Below are positions 34,958 through 48,850 of a DNA stretch of 64,000 nucleotides, piece after piece (position 1 is the stretch's first letter; every line of letters starts with the position of its first letter). The notes under the pieces were generated by a model. It saw nothing but the letters and a program-made list of their open reading frames with translations. It did no database searches and was not told the DNA's origin. Both the position numbers and the translations under genes were made by a program. The stretch comes from Lota lota (lineage: Eukaryota > Chordata > Actinopteri > Gadiformes > Lotidae). The stretch is from positions 4,906,001 to 4,970,000 of the forward strand of contig JACYXH010000216.1 in assembly GCA_026745465.1 (NCBI GenBank), written 5' to 3'.

Positions 34958-35085
34958 ACGATGTAGCGATAATAAGGTGTTCGACTCCCAGTCAAAAGCT
35001 ACTGGGTTCGAGTCCCAATCTTTGCTGCTATAACCTTGAGCCACGTACCCCTTACCTGTTGGTGACATGTATCTGAATTCACCTT
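34958..35085 (+). repeat. tRNA-derived SINE
   Basis: 'acgatgtagcgataataagg' (box A region), 'tgttcgactcccagtcaaaa', 'gggttcgagtcccaatc' (box B), then 'ccttgagccacgtaccccttacc' and 'gttggtgacatgtatctg'. The tRNA-like head is the best preserved in the window. Confidence 0.75.
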
Positions 35086-35385
35086 GCCACGTCGCCTACA
35101 CAACTCAATGCTAAACAGAAGTACGACTGCATGCAATACTGTAGAACCATCCCGTCCCTGTTGGTATTCAAATCGGGTTCTTCCATTGAAGGAAAAAGGA
35201 AAACACGAAAACAAGAAGACATATCGAGAGACGTGCAGAGCGCACATCAAAGGGTTACTATCATCACTAACAGGGACCCGCTGTTACTATCAGGGCGGGC
35301 TTTATCTCCTTAAAGCACATCAGAAAAAAATAAGAAATAACACTGGCTCGTTCCAAAGGGAAATGAAACAGTTTTGCCTATATTT
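35086..35385. other. unique non-coding DNA
   Basis: Nothing recognised. Confidence 0.3.
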
Positions 35386-35700
35386 GCTTTGTTATTTAGC
35401 TACAGAACAGCTCAAATTAATTACACCGGTCTCCTTCACTTTATTCATTATTTGAAGCCGTAAACACATTAGTCAAATGAAATCTCTCCAGACGCACCTG
35501 GCTGCCTTATCTGCTGCGCTGTGGAGGACGCCGGGGTAGTTTTGGGGGGGTTTTATAGCAGGTGACGACAACTAAAAACATGCTGCCATCCGTGGGCTCT
35601 GGTATCTTATGCCTTCCCCACTGATAGACGCCCAGGAAGTCTTAATGTAAGATATTTGTCAGTGTCAATTTCCCGCCTAATCTCTCTGGTTCACCTCAGC
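35386..35700. other. CNE-like block
   Basis: 'gctcaaattaattacaccgg', 'tttattcattatttgaagcc' and 'cacctggctgccttatctgc' (E-box and GATA-like cores together). Confidence 0.4.
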
Positions 35701-35734
35701 GCCTGCCGGTTTCCCAGCCTTCCCAGCTCTGCTT

Positions 35735-35799
35735 CACACACACACATGCGTACGCACTACACACACGCACACACAGACACACACACACACACACACAGA
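35735..35799. repeat. (CA)n microsatellite, interrupted
   Basis: CA runs with 'atgcgtacgcactac' and 'gcacac' interruptions. Confidence 0.9.
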
Positions 35800-36690
35800 G
35801 TTAGTCGTACAACCCAGGACGTCAATAAGTGGAGGGAAGTCTTCGGCTGGGAAATGGGATTTCTGGCCAGCAAGTGCTGCTTCCTCAACATTGACTTGGA
35901 TGCAAAACAACAACGGCAGTAGATTTGCCTCTGAATAGCAGCATGCCTCCCTCAATGTATTCACTGGCCGGGACTAGTTATGGATGAGGTGCTATGGCCT
36001 GGGGCTCCTCCTCTTCCTAGATATGTTTCAAAGCTCAAACTAAATGTAAACTGTAAGCAAGCACTTGTCCCGCAGACAGGAATGTGGAATTTGGAATAGA
36101 AATCGGCTGAGATAAAACACCAGCAGTCATGTATATTCAAATCCATGTGTTTGAGTGGTACAGTATACGACATGTGGAATGTCCACACGTCCATTATTTT
36201 TGTCTGTAAAAGCCAACTGCATGAATGTGTTTTTTTGGTTTTACTCTTTAACAAACTCAATGGAGGATCAAGGTCCTACTCAAGCTTCACTTTATCTGAT
36301 TTCAAACTGTTAAAATATGTGTGTAATTTTTTATTTTGGACTGCCTGACTTTTGTCTGACAAACTGAGCCCTCTGAGGGAATTTGTAAAAGTTCACACTC
36401 TCGCGTCTCTTGTGCCTCGCTTGGTTAAAGATTTTGGGGAGGAGGTTACACGTGGAACAGTCAATCAGTCCATTAAGTTGTAAACGCTTGGCTTTATTGA
36501 GGACGCACTGCGCTGAGGGCTAATGAAACATCTATAGAACAGTGGGTGTAATTGTGTTCCGGGGAGAGACGGTTAGGACGCATGGATGAAGGGAAGGAGT
36601 CAAAGTTTGTTAACCAGATTGCTTCGGAGGGTACGCTCTGCTCTCTAGTCGTCGGCAATCACTTAGGGCTGCTTTATAGTGGGGGATGGG
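35800..36690. other. unique DNA, CNE-like at 36430-36560
   Basis: 'gtcaatcagtccattaagtt' and 'gagggctaatgaaacatcta' mark the CNE-like part. No exon seen. Confidence 0.35.
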
Positions 36691-36765
36691 TGGGTGGGGA
36701 GGGGGGGGGGGGGGGGGGGGGGGGTTGCAGTACTCTTGTATCACACACACACACATATACACAAA
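36691..36765. repeat. poly(G) run of 24 nt plus short CA array
   Basis: 'gggtgggtgggga' leads into 24 G (36701-36724), followed after 18 bp by a short CA array. Confidence 0.92.
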
Positions 36766-37993
36766 CAAAATTGACAACACAACACCAGTGTGATGAATTA
36801 TATCTACAAATCCTCACGAGTGTCAACCGCAGATTTTGCACAAATAAAACAAGAAACATTTGAAATATGACATTTGGGTAGTGTGGCTACTTTGAAATGT
36901 CACTACAGCTACTGTAAAGGGCAGTCACTTGTCCACTCCTGCCAACCGAATGCCAAGTTTGCTTCTCTCAAAACCGTGGAGTGATTCCAAGTGATTAGGG
37001 ATCGCATATTGTACACATGATCCACTATTGTTGTGATCTGATGCATATGACAGCAGGCAGGGTGTGCTTTGAAACCATGTTTGGCCTGGAGTTCCAACAA
37101 AATTCATCAAAATGACATGCATTATTACATTATTGCTGCCTTGGTAGAATAAACACAGAAACCAACATAAATACACAACGTTAAAGGCCATGATGCATTA
37201 AAGCATTTTTCTCTGTATGAATGAGTAACACAATGCATTAGTAGCAGTGCAAGTATATCTATTAATCCCCTTGAGAATTATGGGTAAAAGACAATTATTC
37301 TCAAAGTCATGAACCCAGCAGTCTCCATTCTTCCATCCACCCTCTGGCTGACGATGAGATAACGAGGGAAACCACAAGCTTGTGGTATGGAACAAAGCAG
37401 TGCTTTCCTATGCACTATACACCAGAAGCTGCCTAGGCATTAATGAAAAGGCTCTTTTCTCTCCATCTCTATTACGCCGTCCACTTAACGTTTATTCTTG
37501 ATGTAATGGTGTCAAACTAAATTGCAGTACTGAGAGGGGAGGGAATAAGTAATATTTGGAGAAGTGATGACATTAGCTTTGGGTTTTGCAGGAGGAAAAA
37601 GCAAAGTGACATTTGTGAAAGTGGAGGGGTGTGTTGTCATCCCTGTGAAACATAGACATCAGGGAGGGTCAGGGCTTATGACACTACGAGATCACAGTAC
37701 ATTACTTCATAATTACACGGAGGCCCCTGTGCCACTCAGGAACGAGGAGTTGACACCTGACTCTGAATATGAGAGGCTTAGATGTGGAGGATTCAGCAGG
37801 TCATTCATCATCATACGTCCAGCTCTGCGGATCATACCAAATGGATTGGGGGTGGGGGGGGGGGGGCGGAAGACTGATATCTCCATCCCTCAGATCAATA
37901 AATATCATAAAGGGAAAATAAACCAATAACAATACAAATGTCACAGCAATTGCTGAAAGGCCATGCTTTGGACTTGACAAATAAAAACACACA
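36766..37993. other. unique non-coding DNA
   Basis: Includes a perfect 16-bp palindrome 'accacaagcttgtggt' at 37371-37386 and a 13-nt poly(G) at 37854-37866. No exon seen. Confidence 0.35.
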
Positions 37994-38034
37994 CATATTT
38001 ATATATATATATATATTTATTTATTTATTATATT
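37994..38034. repeat. AT and (ATTT)n microsatellite
   Basis: 'tatatatatatatatat' followed by 'ttatttatttatta'. Confidence 0.88.
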
Positions 38035-40429
38035 AGAATCATATTATGAATCATTTTAGTTGCTTTTGCTACATTTATGGAGTATCAACACAATTTATGC
38101 TGTGAAGCTCTGAGGTTTTCTATGAAATACTAACCAAGGCAAGCTTCTTTGGAGAGTCACTGTCGTTACAATCATTTCGATTCCAAAATGCCAGCCATGA
38201 AAATAAAAATACAGATGCTACCGGAAATCACAACGAATGTCTCTGGGGTGCAACGACACAGTGTGAAGGTAGAGGATGTTATCATGTAAGAATAATCACT
38301 CTACCTTTTTAGCATTTCATAATCATGAAACAGTTTCTCCTGTAAAGCTGAACTGTATACTAATCCGAACTAATGATTCTACACTAGTAGGTAGTCCATA
38401 AATGAAGACATGCATATGTGTTCAGTTCATAGCCCAGGTTAGTTTTTGAGGAACAGATTTAGCCACAAATAGTTAGTTGATTATAAAAGAGTTTATAACG
38501 GGGACAATCAGTACATCAGTCTGTCATTATCTAATAACACCACTACTTCTTCCAAAGGAATATTAAGTATCAAACAATGTCTTGTTGTTATTAATAGTCA
38601 GGCCTGACGTAACGTTATTAGAGGAAAAAGACCGTTCTTTACTGCACCGCTAGGACATTGAACTAGGAGAACCGTTAGCCACCGCTAAACTAATCTAACA
38701 TTAAGAGGGCTCTGGCATGATGAAGCTCAAACAAAGAAACACCCCAGGGTGATCATTAGAGCGTTCCTACGTCGTTTCTCAGCCTCTGTGATGTTGCTTT
38801 TAACCAATGTGCTGATGATGTTTATCGTGCACATTATTCCATGGCCAAACAGCCATCTTCTTTAGCACCATTCAATATGCCATGATCAGGGTCATCATCT
38901 TTGAAGTTATTTTTCACAAAAAAATATGAAAAAGCCAAGCTTCGTTCCATGGGCTCTCTGTTTCTGGCTCGGTTTTCTTTTATACAAAATAAATGTGTTA
39001 CATCTGCTTGTGACACATGACGCATAAGACACACATATTTACATGTGTATTCAGAGTCAATGTGTCCGCAATGAGCTGCATAAATCCCTGTTGTATAGCA
39101 GATCAAATGAAACATTCACTCTCCCTACTCACAGGGAATCTTGTGGTGAAAGTAGGATGAATGTTGTGGTAAACATGGACACAAATCCCAGCAGTTACAT
39201 TTGCAGTCCATAGAAATTCAGCAGACTTCTGATCTTGCCTGCTCCATCCCTGCCATAGAGTGCATTTGCATTTGTTTGATTTCCACTTTGATGCTTCCTT
39301 GTGCAACAATACAGAGTCACACAAATAAATTAGAATCCATCCTTCCTGCTTGCTCAAACTCTGATTGAAAGTGAAAGGCAAAGTGTTAAGTTAAACTGAA
39401 TGTGAAAACCCAGCCTTCACATTGACCAAACACACTGTCCTCTGGTTCAGATGTAGTATGAGGAGTTTATTATGGGTTCTTTAAAATGGCAGGCTAACAA
39501 GTTGCATAGTGAGAACGTTGCCTCTGTTACTTTGTAGATGAGTTTGTGCCATGGGATTTTCTCTTTCCATCATTGGCTACTGAGGGGTTCTTAAAGCTAG
39601 GGTTGGCAATTTGGAGAAACCAGCCAGAGTAAGCTAGATTTTGAAAGTATCCAACCAAATAAATCTCACTCCCCTCCCTTCAGGCCTCCCTCCAAAGCCA
39701 CACTTCCAAAACACATGACTAGCTTTCTAGTTTTACCAATGCACAATGAGTGCACGGGCGGACAGCTTGCAGATAGCCGGGTAGCTAGGTAGACAGACAT
39801 GAAGCAATCATTTCATTGAGGCCGAATGAAATGATTGAACAGGCTTATTACAGGCCTGCGACAGCCACAGATACCAGATTTATTTATGTTTTATGTCAGA
39901 GCCTTTGATTTATTGATTGTTGTCGGGATGTAAAGAGAATTTAAACAAATATGAAAAAAGATTATTCTACCTAGCTTTAAGGGTCCCATGACCAAAACGA
40001 GTCAAATAGCCAAATAGATTCCAGCAATTTATTTTCTAAATAACCGGTTTAATCAGTAACGCCGGGTATCTGACACCACATCAATAAACAGCATGGGCTC
40101 GGACAAGCAACTCCAGAATTGGAAGGGAAATGTTTAAACTAACCACTGAAACCCAAATGCATGACTGCATGAATGCAAATAACCATGCAGGTCCGCAGTG
40201 CACTAAGAGTGAATGCACTCACAGTGTTGTCGCTTTGGGTAATAAACAACAAATCCCAGCCAAACGCGGCACATATATCATAGATGTTCCCCAAGTGTCC
40301 AAGCGCTTAACCTGTCCGGTACAGCCGCCCTTTGACCCCAGAGGAAGTGGCAAACACTTGACCACAACTTGGAGGAGGAAAAAATAAATAAAGGTAAAAG
40401 CAAAGAGGCTCCTTTAGGAGCAGGAGGAG
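38035..40429. other. unique non-coding DNA, 2.4 kb
   Basis: The longest stretch free of recognised repeats. I found no splice-flanked exon on either strand. Short frames at 38834-39381 on the minus strand lack recognisable motifs. A local inverted motif 'gaagcaatcatttcatt...aatgaaatgattgaac' lies at about 39800-39840. Confidence 0.35.
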
Positions 40430-40820
40430 GAAGAGGAGGAGGAGGTGGTGAGCAGATGAGAGCTGACCCAACCTGACCCACTTCCCTCAGATTTATGGTT
40501 CCTGCTCCCGCGGCAGACACAGCTTTTGTTCTCTCGGGGTCATAAATCTCAGATCAGCTGACCCTCTAATCCTGGCCGTCCTCCCCCACCATCTTCCTCC
40601 TGTATGTGCCCGCTCCCACCACCGTGCACGCTCCCACCACTATGCACGCTCTCATCGTGCACGCTCTCATCGGTGGGCCGAGGCGGACACCTCTCGGCAC
40701 AAAGCGGCGCCCGGGCAGCCGAGCAGTTAATCACCGGCAGGCAAACAATGGTGTGATATCCGGCCAGACGGGCGAGAGAGAAGAGGCGGTCTCTGGAGGA
40801 GGTGGTGGAGGAGGAGGAGC
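40430..40820. other. GGA repeats flanking a CNE-like block
   Basis: (GGA)n at about 40420-40448 and 40792-40820 bracket complex sequence with 'ctcagatttatggttcctgc', 'gtcataaatctcagatcagc' and 'agcagttaatcaccggc'. Inside it 'tcccaccaccgtgcacgc' type units repeat twice near 40615-40660. Confidence 0.4.
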
Positions 40821-40858
40821 ATCTGAGGCCTATACCTGTTGACCGGTGCGATGGGGGA

Positions 40859-40885
40859 GGGGGGGGGGGGGGGGGGGGGGGGGGG
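40859..40885. repeat. poly(G) run, 27 nt
   Basis: Uninterrupted G homopolymer preceded by 'gggggagg'. Confidence 0.95.
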
Positions 40886-40975
40886 TTCTATGCAAGGTGA
40901 AGACTGAGCGACGTGTAAAGCTTGCAGTTCAAATACGCATGGCTCCTCCTAAGATGATACCGGCTGAGGCGATGA

Positions 40976-40977
<2 letters not shown>

Positions 40978-41009
<32 letters not shown>
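40978..41009. repeat. (GT)16 microsatellite
   Basis: Pure GT. Confidence 0.95.
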
Positions 41010-41010
<1 letters not shown>

Positions 41011-41689
41011 ATAATGCCTCTATGATTCAGCACAGAGATGAAAGCCACACTCTTGATATTGCCTTTTTCACTGGAGAGATGGTGGCAAAAACATTGCCTT
41101 ATTTGGTAGAGGAAAAAAAAAAAAAACAATTAAAACAAAGACCAATCATATTCCAGGATATGACATTGAATGGGGATGAAAACAACACCAAAAACAACAT
41201 CAACTTAATGCAATGGTTACCCAGCAGGTAAACAGACCAGCAGTGCTGCTACAGTAGAGATGTCTTGTCACCATTTACAGGCGCGTTTTGTGTGTATGTG
41301 TGTGTGTGTGTGGGTGCGTGCGTGTATGCGTGCGTGGTTGCATGTTCCTGCGTTCCTGTGTGCGGGCCAGGAGTCAACTCATCTCCTGTCAGTGACATAC
41401 AAAAAAAGCTAAAGGAAAAGGAGATAAGCCAGTGGGTGGGGGGAGGGTGAGGGGAGAGGGGGAGATGGGAGCTTTCGTTCGTAGAGATAGTGAAAGAGCG
41501 TGAGAAGGGAGCGGAGAAGAGCCCAGAGAGACAGGGGGGGATTACTCCAAACGCATCATGAATACAGTATGCAAAATAAACTACACGGACCAGCATGCAT
41601 AGAGAGCTGAAGGACTACAGGCATATGTAATTCAATATTAAAAACACGCTCTACCTGCCTGAAGCACCTCTATTACTATTTATTACTAT
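41010..41689. other. unique DNA with short GT and purine tracts
   Basis: Contains a 15-nt poly(A) at about 41112, an interrupted GT tract at 41288-41340, and a G/A-rich stretch at 41430-41530. No exon seen. Confidence 0.35.
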
Positions 41690-41850
41690 TTAGTCATTCG
41701 GCTGACATTTCTATCCAAAACGACTTAGTGAATTTAGATAATTTGTCATATAAAGAAGGGTTACGTAATGAAGCTATGCAGGTAGACTGTGGACATCAAC
41801 TAAAAAAGGTATTGGGCTTGATTGTCGATGACCACAGTCTACCTGTGGGC
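41690..41850 (-). repeat. SINE/LINE tail with inverted SINE core
   Basis: 'tttagtcattcggctgacat' and 'ttctatccaaaacgacttag' form a reversed tail. Then 'caggtagactgtgg' (41779-41792) and its exact complement 'ccacagtctacctg' (41832-41845) show two SINE cores facing each other. Confidence 0.6.
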
Positions 41851-42476
41851 ATCATGGCTGGGAGATAAACAGTCTAGCCAGTAGCCACCAGAGCATTGTC
41901 CACACCAGCACTCGGTGGACGAGAGTGAGGGGAGCTCGGTCACACTCTAGGTCTTTATTGATCTTCATCACTCATGCAGCTGAAGATCACTGCTATCAAT
42001 CAATCCAATAATCAATAAAACTTTGTTTATCTGGCGCCATTTGTGCAAAACTGCAATAAAATGTGCTTAACAAGGGAAGCACCATGACAAGAACAAGAAA
42101 TACAATGGGTTTGAAATCACAACACAAAGAATCAGAATCACAGATTTGAGGCAGCAAAAAGCTTATATTATAAGTGTGGCACAAAGAAATGGTACCGAGG
42201 GTAGGGAAGGAGGTCCATCTCCACCTATACACCCACAATCCCCTCTTCCCTCCGCACCGTCCAACTTTATCTTGTCAAAGTGCCACTACCAGTACCGCAG
42301 AACCTCGCATCTCATTGGTTCCCTGCCACCCAACTGGCCGCTGCTTTAGAGATTGCCCCTTCTTAAAGGAACGGTGTAGCTCCACGAAACTTCCACAAGT
42401 GAGAAGTTTAAGATTGAGTCAAGGGGACTACGTGTGTTCACATTGACTTTGGATGTGCCAAAAAGTTTAATACAAC
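41851..42476. other. unique non-coding DNA
   Basis: Nothing recognised. Confidence 0.3.
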
Positions 42477-42645
42477 ACAGTGCTAGTTAGCTGCCATAAT
42501 AATACCACTGAGAAGCCATTGATGATTGGATGAATGGGGATGGAAGATTGGTATTATAATGGAAGCTAACACAGTGCTAGTTAGCGTCCATTATAATGCC
42601 AATCTTTCGTCCTCATTCCTCCAACCATCAATGGCTACTCAGTGG
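42477..42645. repeat. fold-back element: 59-bp inverted repeat with repeated linker
   Basis: Arm 42505-42563 (starts 'ccactgagaagccattgatg') is the diverged reverse complement of arm 42587-42645 (ends 'catcaatggctactcagtgg'). The 23-bp spacer contains 'acagtgctagttagc', which is repeated directly at 42477-42491, just outside the left arm. Confidence 0.85.
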
Positions 42646-42689
42646 TCCTTCAGGGTCACAGAACGGAGATAGAGCCAGAAGCTTCAGAT

Positions 42690-42835
42690 TCCAGCAGAGA
42701 CAGGGTGTTTGACTGACAGCCAAAAGATTCTAGGTTCAAACCCCAAGGTCTACAGTCAACCTGTAGGAATCCTTGAGCAATGCCCTAAACCTTACCTGCT
42801 CATTAATGACATGTATTAAACAAATTTAAAGCTGT
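42690..42835 (+). repeat. tRNA-derived SINE
   Basis: 'agacagggtgtttgactgac', 'gattctaggttcaaacccca' (box B), 'ctacagtcaacctgtaggaa', 'ccttgagcaatgccctaaac', 'tgctcattaatgacatgtat'. Confidence 0.72.
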
Positions 42836-43429
42836 GCTATTCCCCAACAAAAGAAAAAGCCAGAGCTGAAGTACTAAGTGAGGACTTCAGCCATGATTAC
42901 ACAAGAACATTGACACATTGTCCTCTCATCTTCTTTGAAGGCTTGCCTTTTGGGAAATTTTTGGATCTTTTTATTACATTTTTGTTAAGTTTTGAAGTCT
43001 CTGCTTGAAACCAACACATGAGGACCAGGCCTTTGTTCACATCTGTCACATCCAACTCAGCAAACTCCCAACCATGATCAAAGCTCAGCAATGCCTTTAC
43101 ACACAGCTGGCCTGAGAGAGCGAGAGAGAGTGAGAGAGAGCGCAAGCAAGTGAGAGAACAATGAGTGAGGCCTTATATAAGCCAAACAAACACAGATTGC
43201 CTTATTTTCTTTGTCAACCTGCGATTAATGCATGTTTAATAAGGCATGCCAGTTCAGTGTCTTCCTCTGATTCGTATTGGTACATATTGGTGTTTTGATT
43301 GTTTTTTGTTTGTCTGAATAGCAAATCCATGGCTGGTGTGAGCATGTCCCCGAAACACATGAGACCGATGCTATGCCTCCCTTGTGTATAGATCCTATGA
43401 TTGCAACCATTACAACAGTTGCCTTTACT
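42836..43429. other. unique non-coding DNA
   Basis: A short degenerate 'gagagcgagagagagtgag' stretch at 43115-43140. Otherwise nothing. Confidence 0.3.
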
Positions 43430-43560
43430 AGCTTTCATTCGAGCCCCTCTTGATTTTATTACGTTTTCCCCGACACGGTCGAGGGATTGACAATGAATCG
43501 ATCCGACATCCCACACCACTTAATTGAGGCAAAATTCAATTACAGACCTACCTTTTTCTA
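43430..43560. other. CNE-like block
   Basis: 'cttgattttattacgttttc', 'gacaatgaatcgatccgaca' and 'cacttaattgaggcaaaatt' in a compact repeat-free segment. Confidence 0.4.
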
Positions 43561-44585
43561 ATGTAGTATTGACTATGGAACATGTGATGGACATGAATTA
43601 AACATAAAGCATTAACATAAATGGAATAGAAGGACGTCCTGCCATCATTACTACGGAATCTCTAGTTCAAAATGAAATAATTTTAATAATCATAAGATCA
43701 AGAAGATGTGACTCCAAAAACGAATCTGTGTTTTATGGGCACTTTTGTGTGTATGTGTGTGTGTGCATGTGTCTGTGTAAAAAAAATTCACTTTATATTG
43801 AAAAGATATGAAAAGATATGATGAGACTACAAGAAAATCACTAATAAAAGCATCCCTAGAAAAAGGTGCTATTCGTGAAAGCAATTCTGTTGCAATCTTA
43901 TCTTATCTACCACCATGAGCTGCTGAGAAATCCTCCCCAGATTCACAAAAGGGAATGATGTGAACACATCAAAGTCTATTTACTAAAGATGGCAATGCCG
44001 TCAATAAATCATTTTTATCGGGTTTGGAAGGTTTTTGAAAGAAATCTTAACGCAGTGATTGTCAAAGAATGATTGCAGGCATTGACATACCATGTCAAGC
44101 ACCAGAAAGGGTGAACATTAGTTAATGCTCACATATACATGTATTTTCATGCCAGTGAAAGGTTGTGTGGGACTACACACGTCAGTTGAATAAAAAAGGG
44201 TTCCTCAAGGTTATGGATGTCTATTAAGCTCACAGCAGGCCTAACTACACAGGACTCAGAACTCATTCACAAGTACGTTTGAAAATAAAACGTAACGTTG
44301 GAATTTCTTCACAAAGCCATGTGGCACAAACGGGTTCAAGGAGTCTAGTGCATGCCTGGCCTGGGTCTCTCTCTCTGTGTGTGAACATCAGACTCTGGGA
44401 ACCAACCAGCCCAGTGCATGGACGAGCCACTCCGCAACACCAGAGCATCTCTGATCCGGTGAACGGACATCCAGACATGCTGTGGGCATTGCAAGTTTTT
44501 CCTCGCGGATCATCGCTGCACGCATGCCCAGCACACACACTCACACACACACTAAGCATCCTTCAGTGAGTCTGTCGTGACTGGG
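43561..44585. other. unique non-coding DNA
   Basis: Short GT tract at 43747-43778. No exon recognised; overlapping frames on both strands at 44263-44569 are uninformative. Confidence 0.3.
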
Positions 44586-44842
44586 TCAGCAAATTAATCA
44601 GATTAGTCAGTCAATGCAGAACTTGGTTCAGTGAAGAAGGCAGTTGCTCTGTAAATCAGTCAGTCAGATAGCAAGTCAATAAATCAGTAAGCCATGTTAG
44701 TATGCAACTCGGCCAGTCAGTAAGCCAGTCAGTCAGAAAGTCTTAATAAGTTGCCAGTTAATGCCCCAGTAGTGCCCCCCTAGACAGTAAGATAGTCAAA
44801 CAGTCAGTGTGTAAATCAGTCAGCCAGCCAGCCAGACAGACC
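44586..44842. repeat. degenerate (CAGT)n array
   Basis: 'cagtcagtcag' and 'gtaagccagtcagtcag' units dispersed among diverged variants. Resembles an older version of the array at 26978-27127. Confidence 0.75.
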
Positions 44843-45239
44843 TACAGTGACTAGGTCTTTAACTTGATTGCCCGAACAGTTATCCAAGTCTTGGTATTTA
44901 GACTTGACCCCCACTGTGGGGCAGAAGGCAGACAGGAGCAAGGGATCAACTACTACTGCATCTGTTTCTCTGTACGCCTATCATTCGTCGTCGCATTGCC
45001 CGTCGTGTCACAGAATATAATAGTTTCCCCATGCCTCGGCCTTTCACAGCCCCATGACCTCCTCCACCTGGGGTGATTACAGCGGCCTGACCCCCCAGGG
45101 GTGGAATCAGGATTGGACACGGGAAGTGTTTCCTGTCACAATTATTTGTGGCATTTGTCTAACCTTCTACGGTGAAATTGACTGGGGTCCCTTCTGTGGA
45201 AGCAAACCGAGTGGAGGCCGGTGTGTGTGCACCATATAT

Positions 45240-45305
45240 GGGGACAGCTAGGCGTTAGCCAGGTGGTAGCTAGGGGTTAACCAGGTGCTAGCCTGGCGCT
45301 AGCGA
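45240..45305. repeat. short minisatellite, 'gctaggcgttagccaggtgg' unit
   Basis: Two and a half diverged units of about 24 bp: 'ctaggcgttagccaggtggt', 'ctaggggttaaccaggtgct', 'cctggcgctagc'. Confidence 0.7.
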
Positions 45306-46968
45306 TCTAAGAAGTATTAATAATAAGAAAAATAAGTATTGTCTTTGCATTTAACTGAAGAGAAATAATGGTGAGAATATGGTGAACCTTTCTGTTTTAG
45401 ACCAACAGAAGCAGACCCACTTCAAATCCTCACCAGTGTAAAGAGACTTTACTTGTCATTAAGTGGGTTTATGTGGAAGGGGGATATCACTCTATGACTT
45501 CAAAAATAATCCTGCAAAACATTTTGTCGAGGTCGTAAGAATCCAGACATGCCCGAAGGATTAGAAGTTCTTTAGATGAACACGCTGCTGGAGCAAAGAG
45601 GGTAAATAAACGTAATATTCTTACCAGTAGCTCCAAAACCCATTTTAATTCAATTACTCTTCCGATTGACTCATCCCTTACCAAAGGGGATATTTTGTTT
45701 GGTAACCTTTGCATATCCCGGGAGAAGAGTGAGAGATGCAGTTGTTTTTTTCACCGACATCCCAATAGATTCTACACTTGTACACTCTAGCAGTTTGAAA
45801 CTGTCCTCATTGTTTGTGATTTAGCGAAAGTCAGGTTTTAAAAACGCCACATCGGTATATCATTCAACTCTATACTCGTCATTGAATTCAAACTGATATA
45901 TATAAGGCTACATTTATACTATATATATATTTATATTATATATATATATGTATATATAACAGGCAACAGAGAATTGCATGTATGGCAAACATCAACACTT
46001 GAAAATAGGCCTATCTTAAACCCGCCCGTATGAATTATGGTTGATGTGATATTGCTAAAGAATCAAGTTTCTAATTTGGAGGTCAAATTGTATTTACTTG
46101 AGTACTTTATTTAACAATGAGTAGTTTTGGTTTCTAAGATTTATTCCCAAAGATTTAGAGTGATTTGCTATTTGAGCATCTACAAAAGAAAATTGGTTTG
46201 TGATAAAGAAAGATGGCAGATGGCTGCTTTAAGTATGCCTCGTGATATTTATTCCAAACAAACTGTGCTTCACGGATCAATTCTTTAAATGTTTAACATT
46301 TGAACTAAACACAATTAAGAAAGCTAAATTCAATAAACACACTTTGCACTTTATCTTCCTTTTTATTATTTAATATTCACTTTGATACAAATAAACAGCA
46401 ATAATTCTCACGAGGTTCAAAATGCTTTTAGTGAGCAGCTGGCCAGCAGCATTCTGAGTGGACAGTGTGAAGCATCTTGCTCATGGGGCCTTCACAAATA
46501 GTTTGTATAAAAAAGGGAAAGCTGTTCTCACCTCTGAGTGACTGAGAAAGAACCCATACCGTCATTATTACATCAAACTAGTCTGACAGGTACTGTATAG
46601 TAAACAACAATAAAACAACAATGGAAGGCCTTTCCCTAGCGTTCACGGTAAATCCTCTGTTCGAGATGGGAAGGACACATTAGCAGCCATGGGGATCAAA
46701 CTGGCAACACTAAAGCAACAAGACTCATTCCTGACATTGACAGACATCAGTCAATCAAGCTATTCAGTATAGCAGCACTCACACCAACTCATGCATGGAC
46801 TGACAGGGAGGTGAGCCAATGATAATAAGAACAATGAAATAGTCCAGATAAACAAAGGTTTCACAGCATACCGGGGTAACTGAAGACTATACTACTTAGT
46901 GTAACCCCCACATACGAGCTCATAGCCTCTCCTTGGAAGTATTGTATTGTCTTGGCTTACTTTCTAGG
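45306..46968. other. unique mostly AT-rich DNA
   Basis: A TA-rich tract lies at 45895-45958. 46420-46800 has SINE-like wording ('gaagcatcttgctcatgggg', 'ggggatcaaactggcaacac') but too diverged to delimit. No exon seen. Confidence 0.35.
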
Positions 46969-47275
46969 GTGTTAGGATGCATGGCTAGGGGCCTCCATGG
47001 GCTACATGGCTAGGGGACTCCATAGGCTGCATGGCTAGGGGCCTCTGTAGGCTGCATGGCTAGGGGCCTCTATAGTCTGCATGGCTAGGGGCCTCAAGGC
47101 TCTATATGATGCATGGCTAGGGGCTTCTATAGGCTGCATGGCTAGGGACATCTATAGTCTGCATGGCTAGGGGCCTGTTGTCGGCATGGCTCTTCTTCAG
47201 GCTGCATGGCTACGGGGCCTCTAGTCTGCATGGCTAGGGGTCTCTGTACGCTGCATGGCTACGGGCCTCCTAGAT
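46969..47275. repeat. 25-bp minisatellite, unit gctgcatggctaggggcctc
   Basis: 'atggctaggg' recurs at 46981, 47006, 47031, 47056 and 47081 (exact 25-bp spacing), then continues with indels to about 47270 for roughly a dozen copies. Confidence 0.93.
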
Positions 47276-47301
47276 GAGCCATGATGCTGCTCTAATTTAC
47301 A

Positions 47302-47492
47302 CTGTAATCAGGGCACACTTGAAGGTGAGAATGTAATTTCTCACTCTGTTTTTGCGTAACGTATATTAGGTTTTCTTTCAATTCTATGTATCTCTACTTG
47401 GGGGTATTGCCATGGTTAAGAGCTATTTGGAGGACTCGCCAACATGTCATCTTGCTAATTGTGATTGTGGCACATCCATGCTAAGACCCCTG
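47302..47492 (+). repeat. diverged copy of the segment at 49486-49670 (inverted pair)
   Basis: The core 47370-47492 aligns without gaps to the reverse complement of 49486-49608 (103 of 123 positions identical by my count, about 84%). The best block is 'aagagctatttggaggactc'. Similarity continues less well to 'ctgtaatcagggc' at 47302. One frame is open across both copies over the core (KSYLEDSPTCHLANC here), but 14 of 20 changes-by-codon alter the residue, which is what neutral change gives. Confidence 0.7.

Positions 47493-48850
<1,358 letters not shown>

Noticed and set aside
46969..47275. CRISPR-like array
   Set aside because: The repeats are contiguous with a 25-bp period and no unique spacers, in eukaryotic DNA; a minisatellite.
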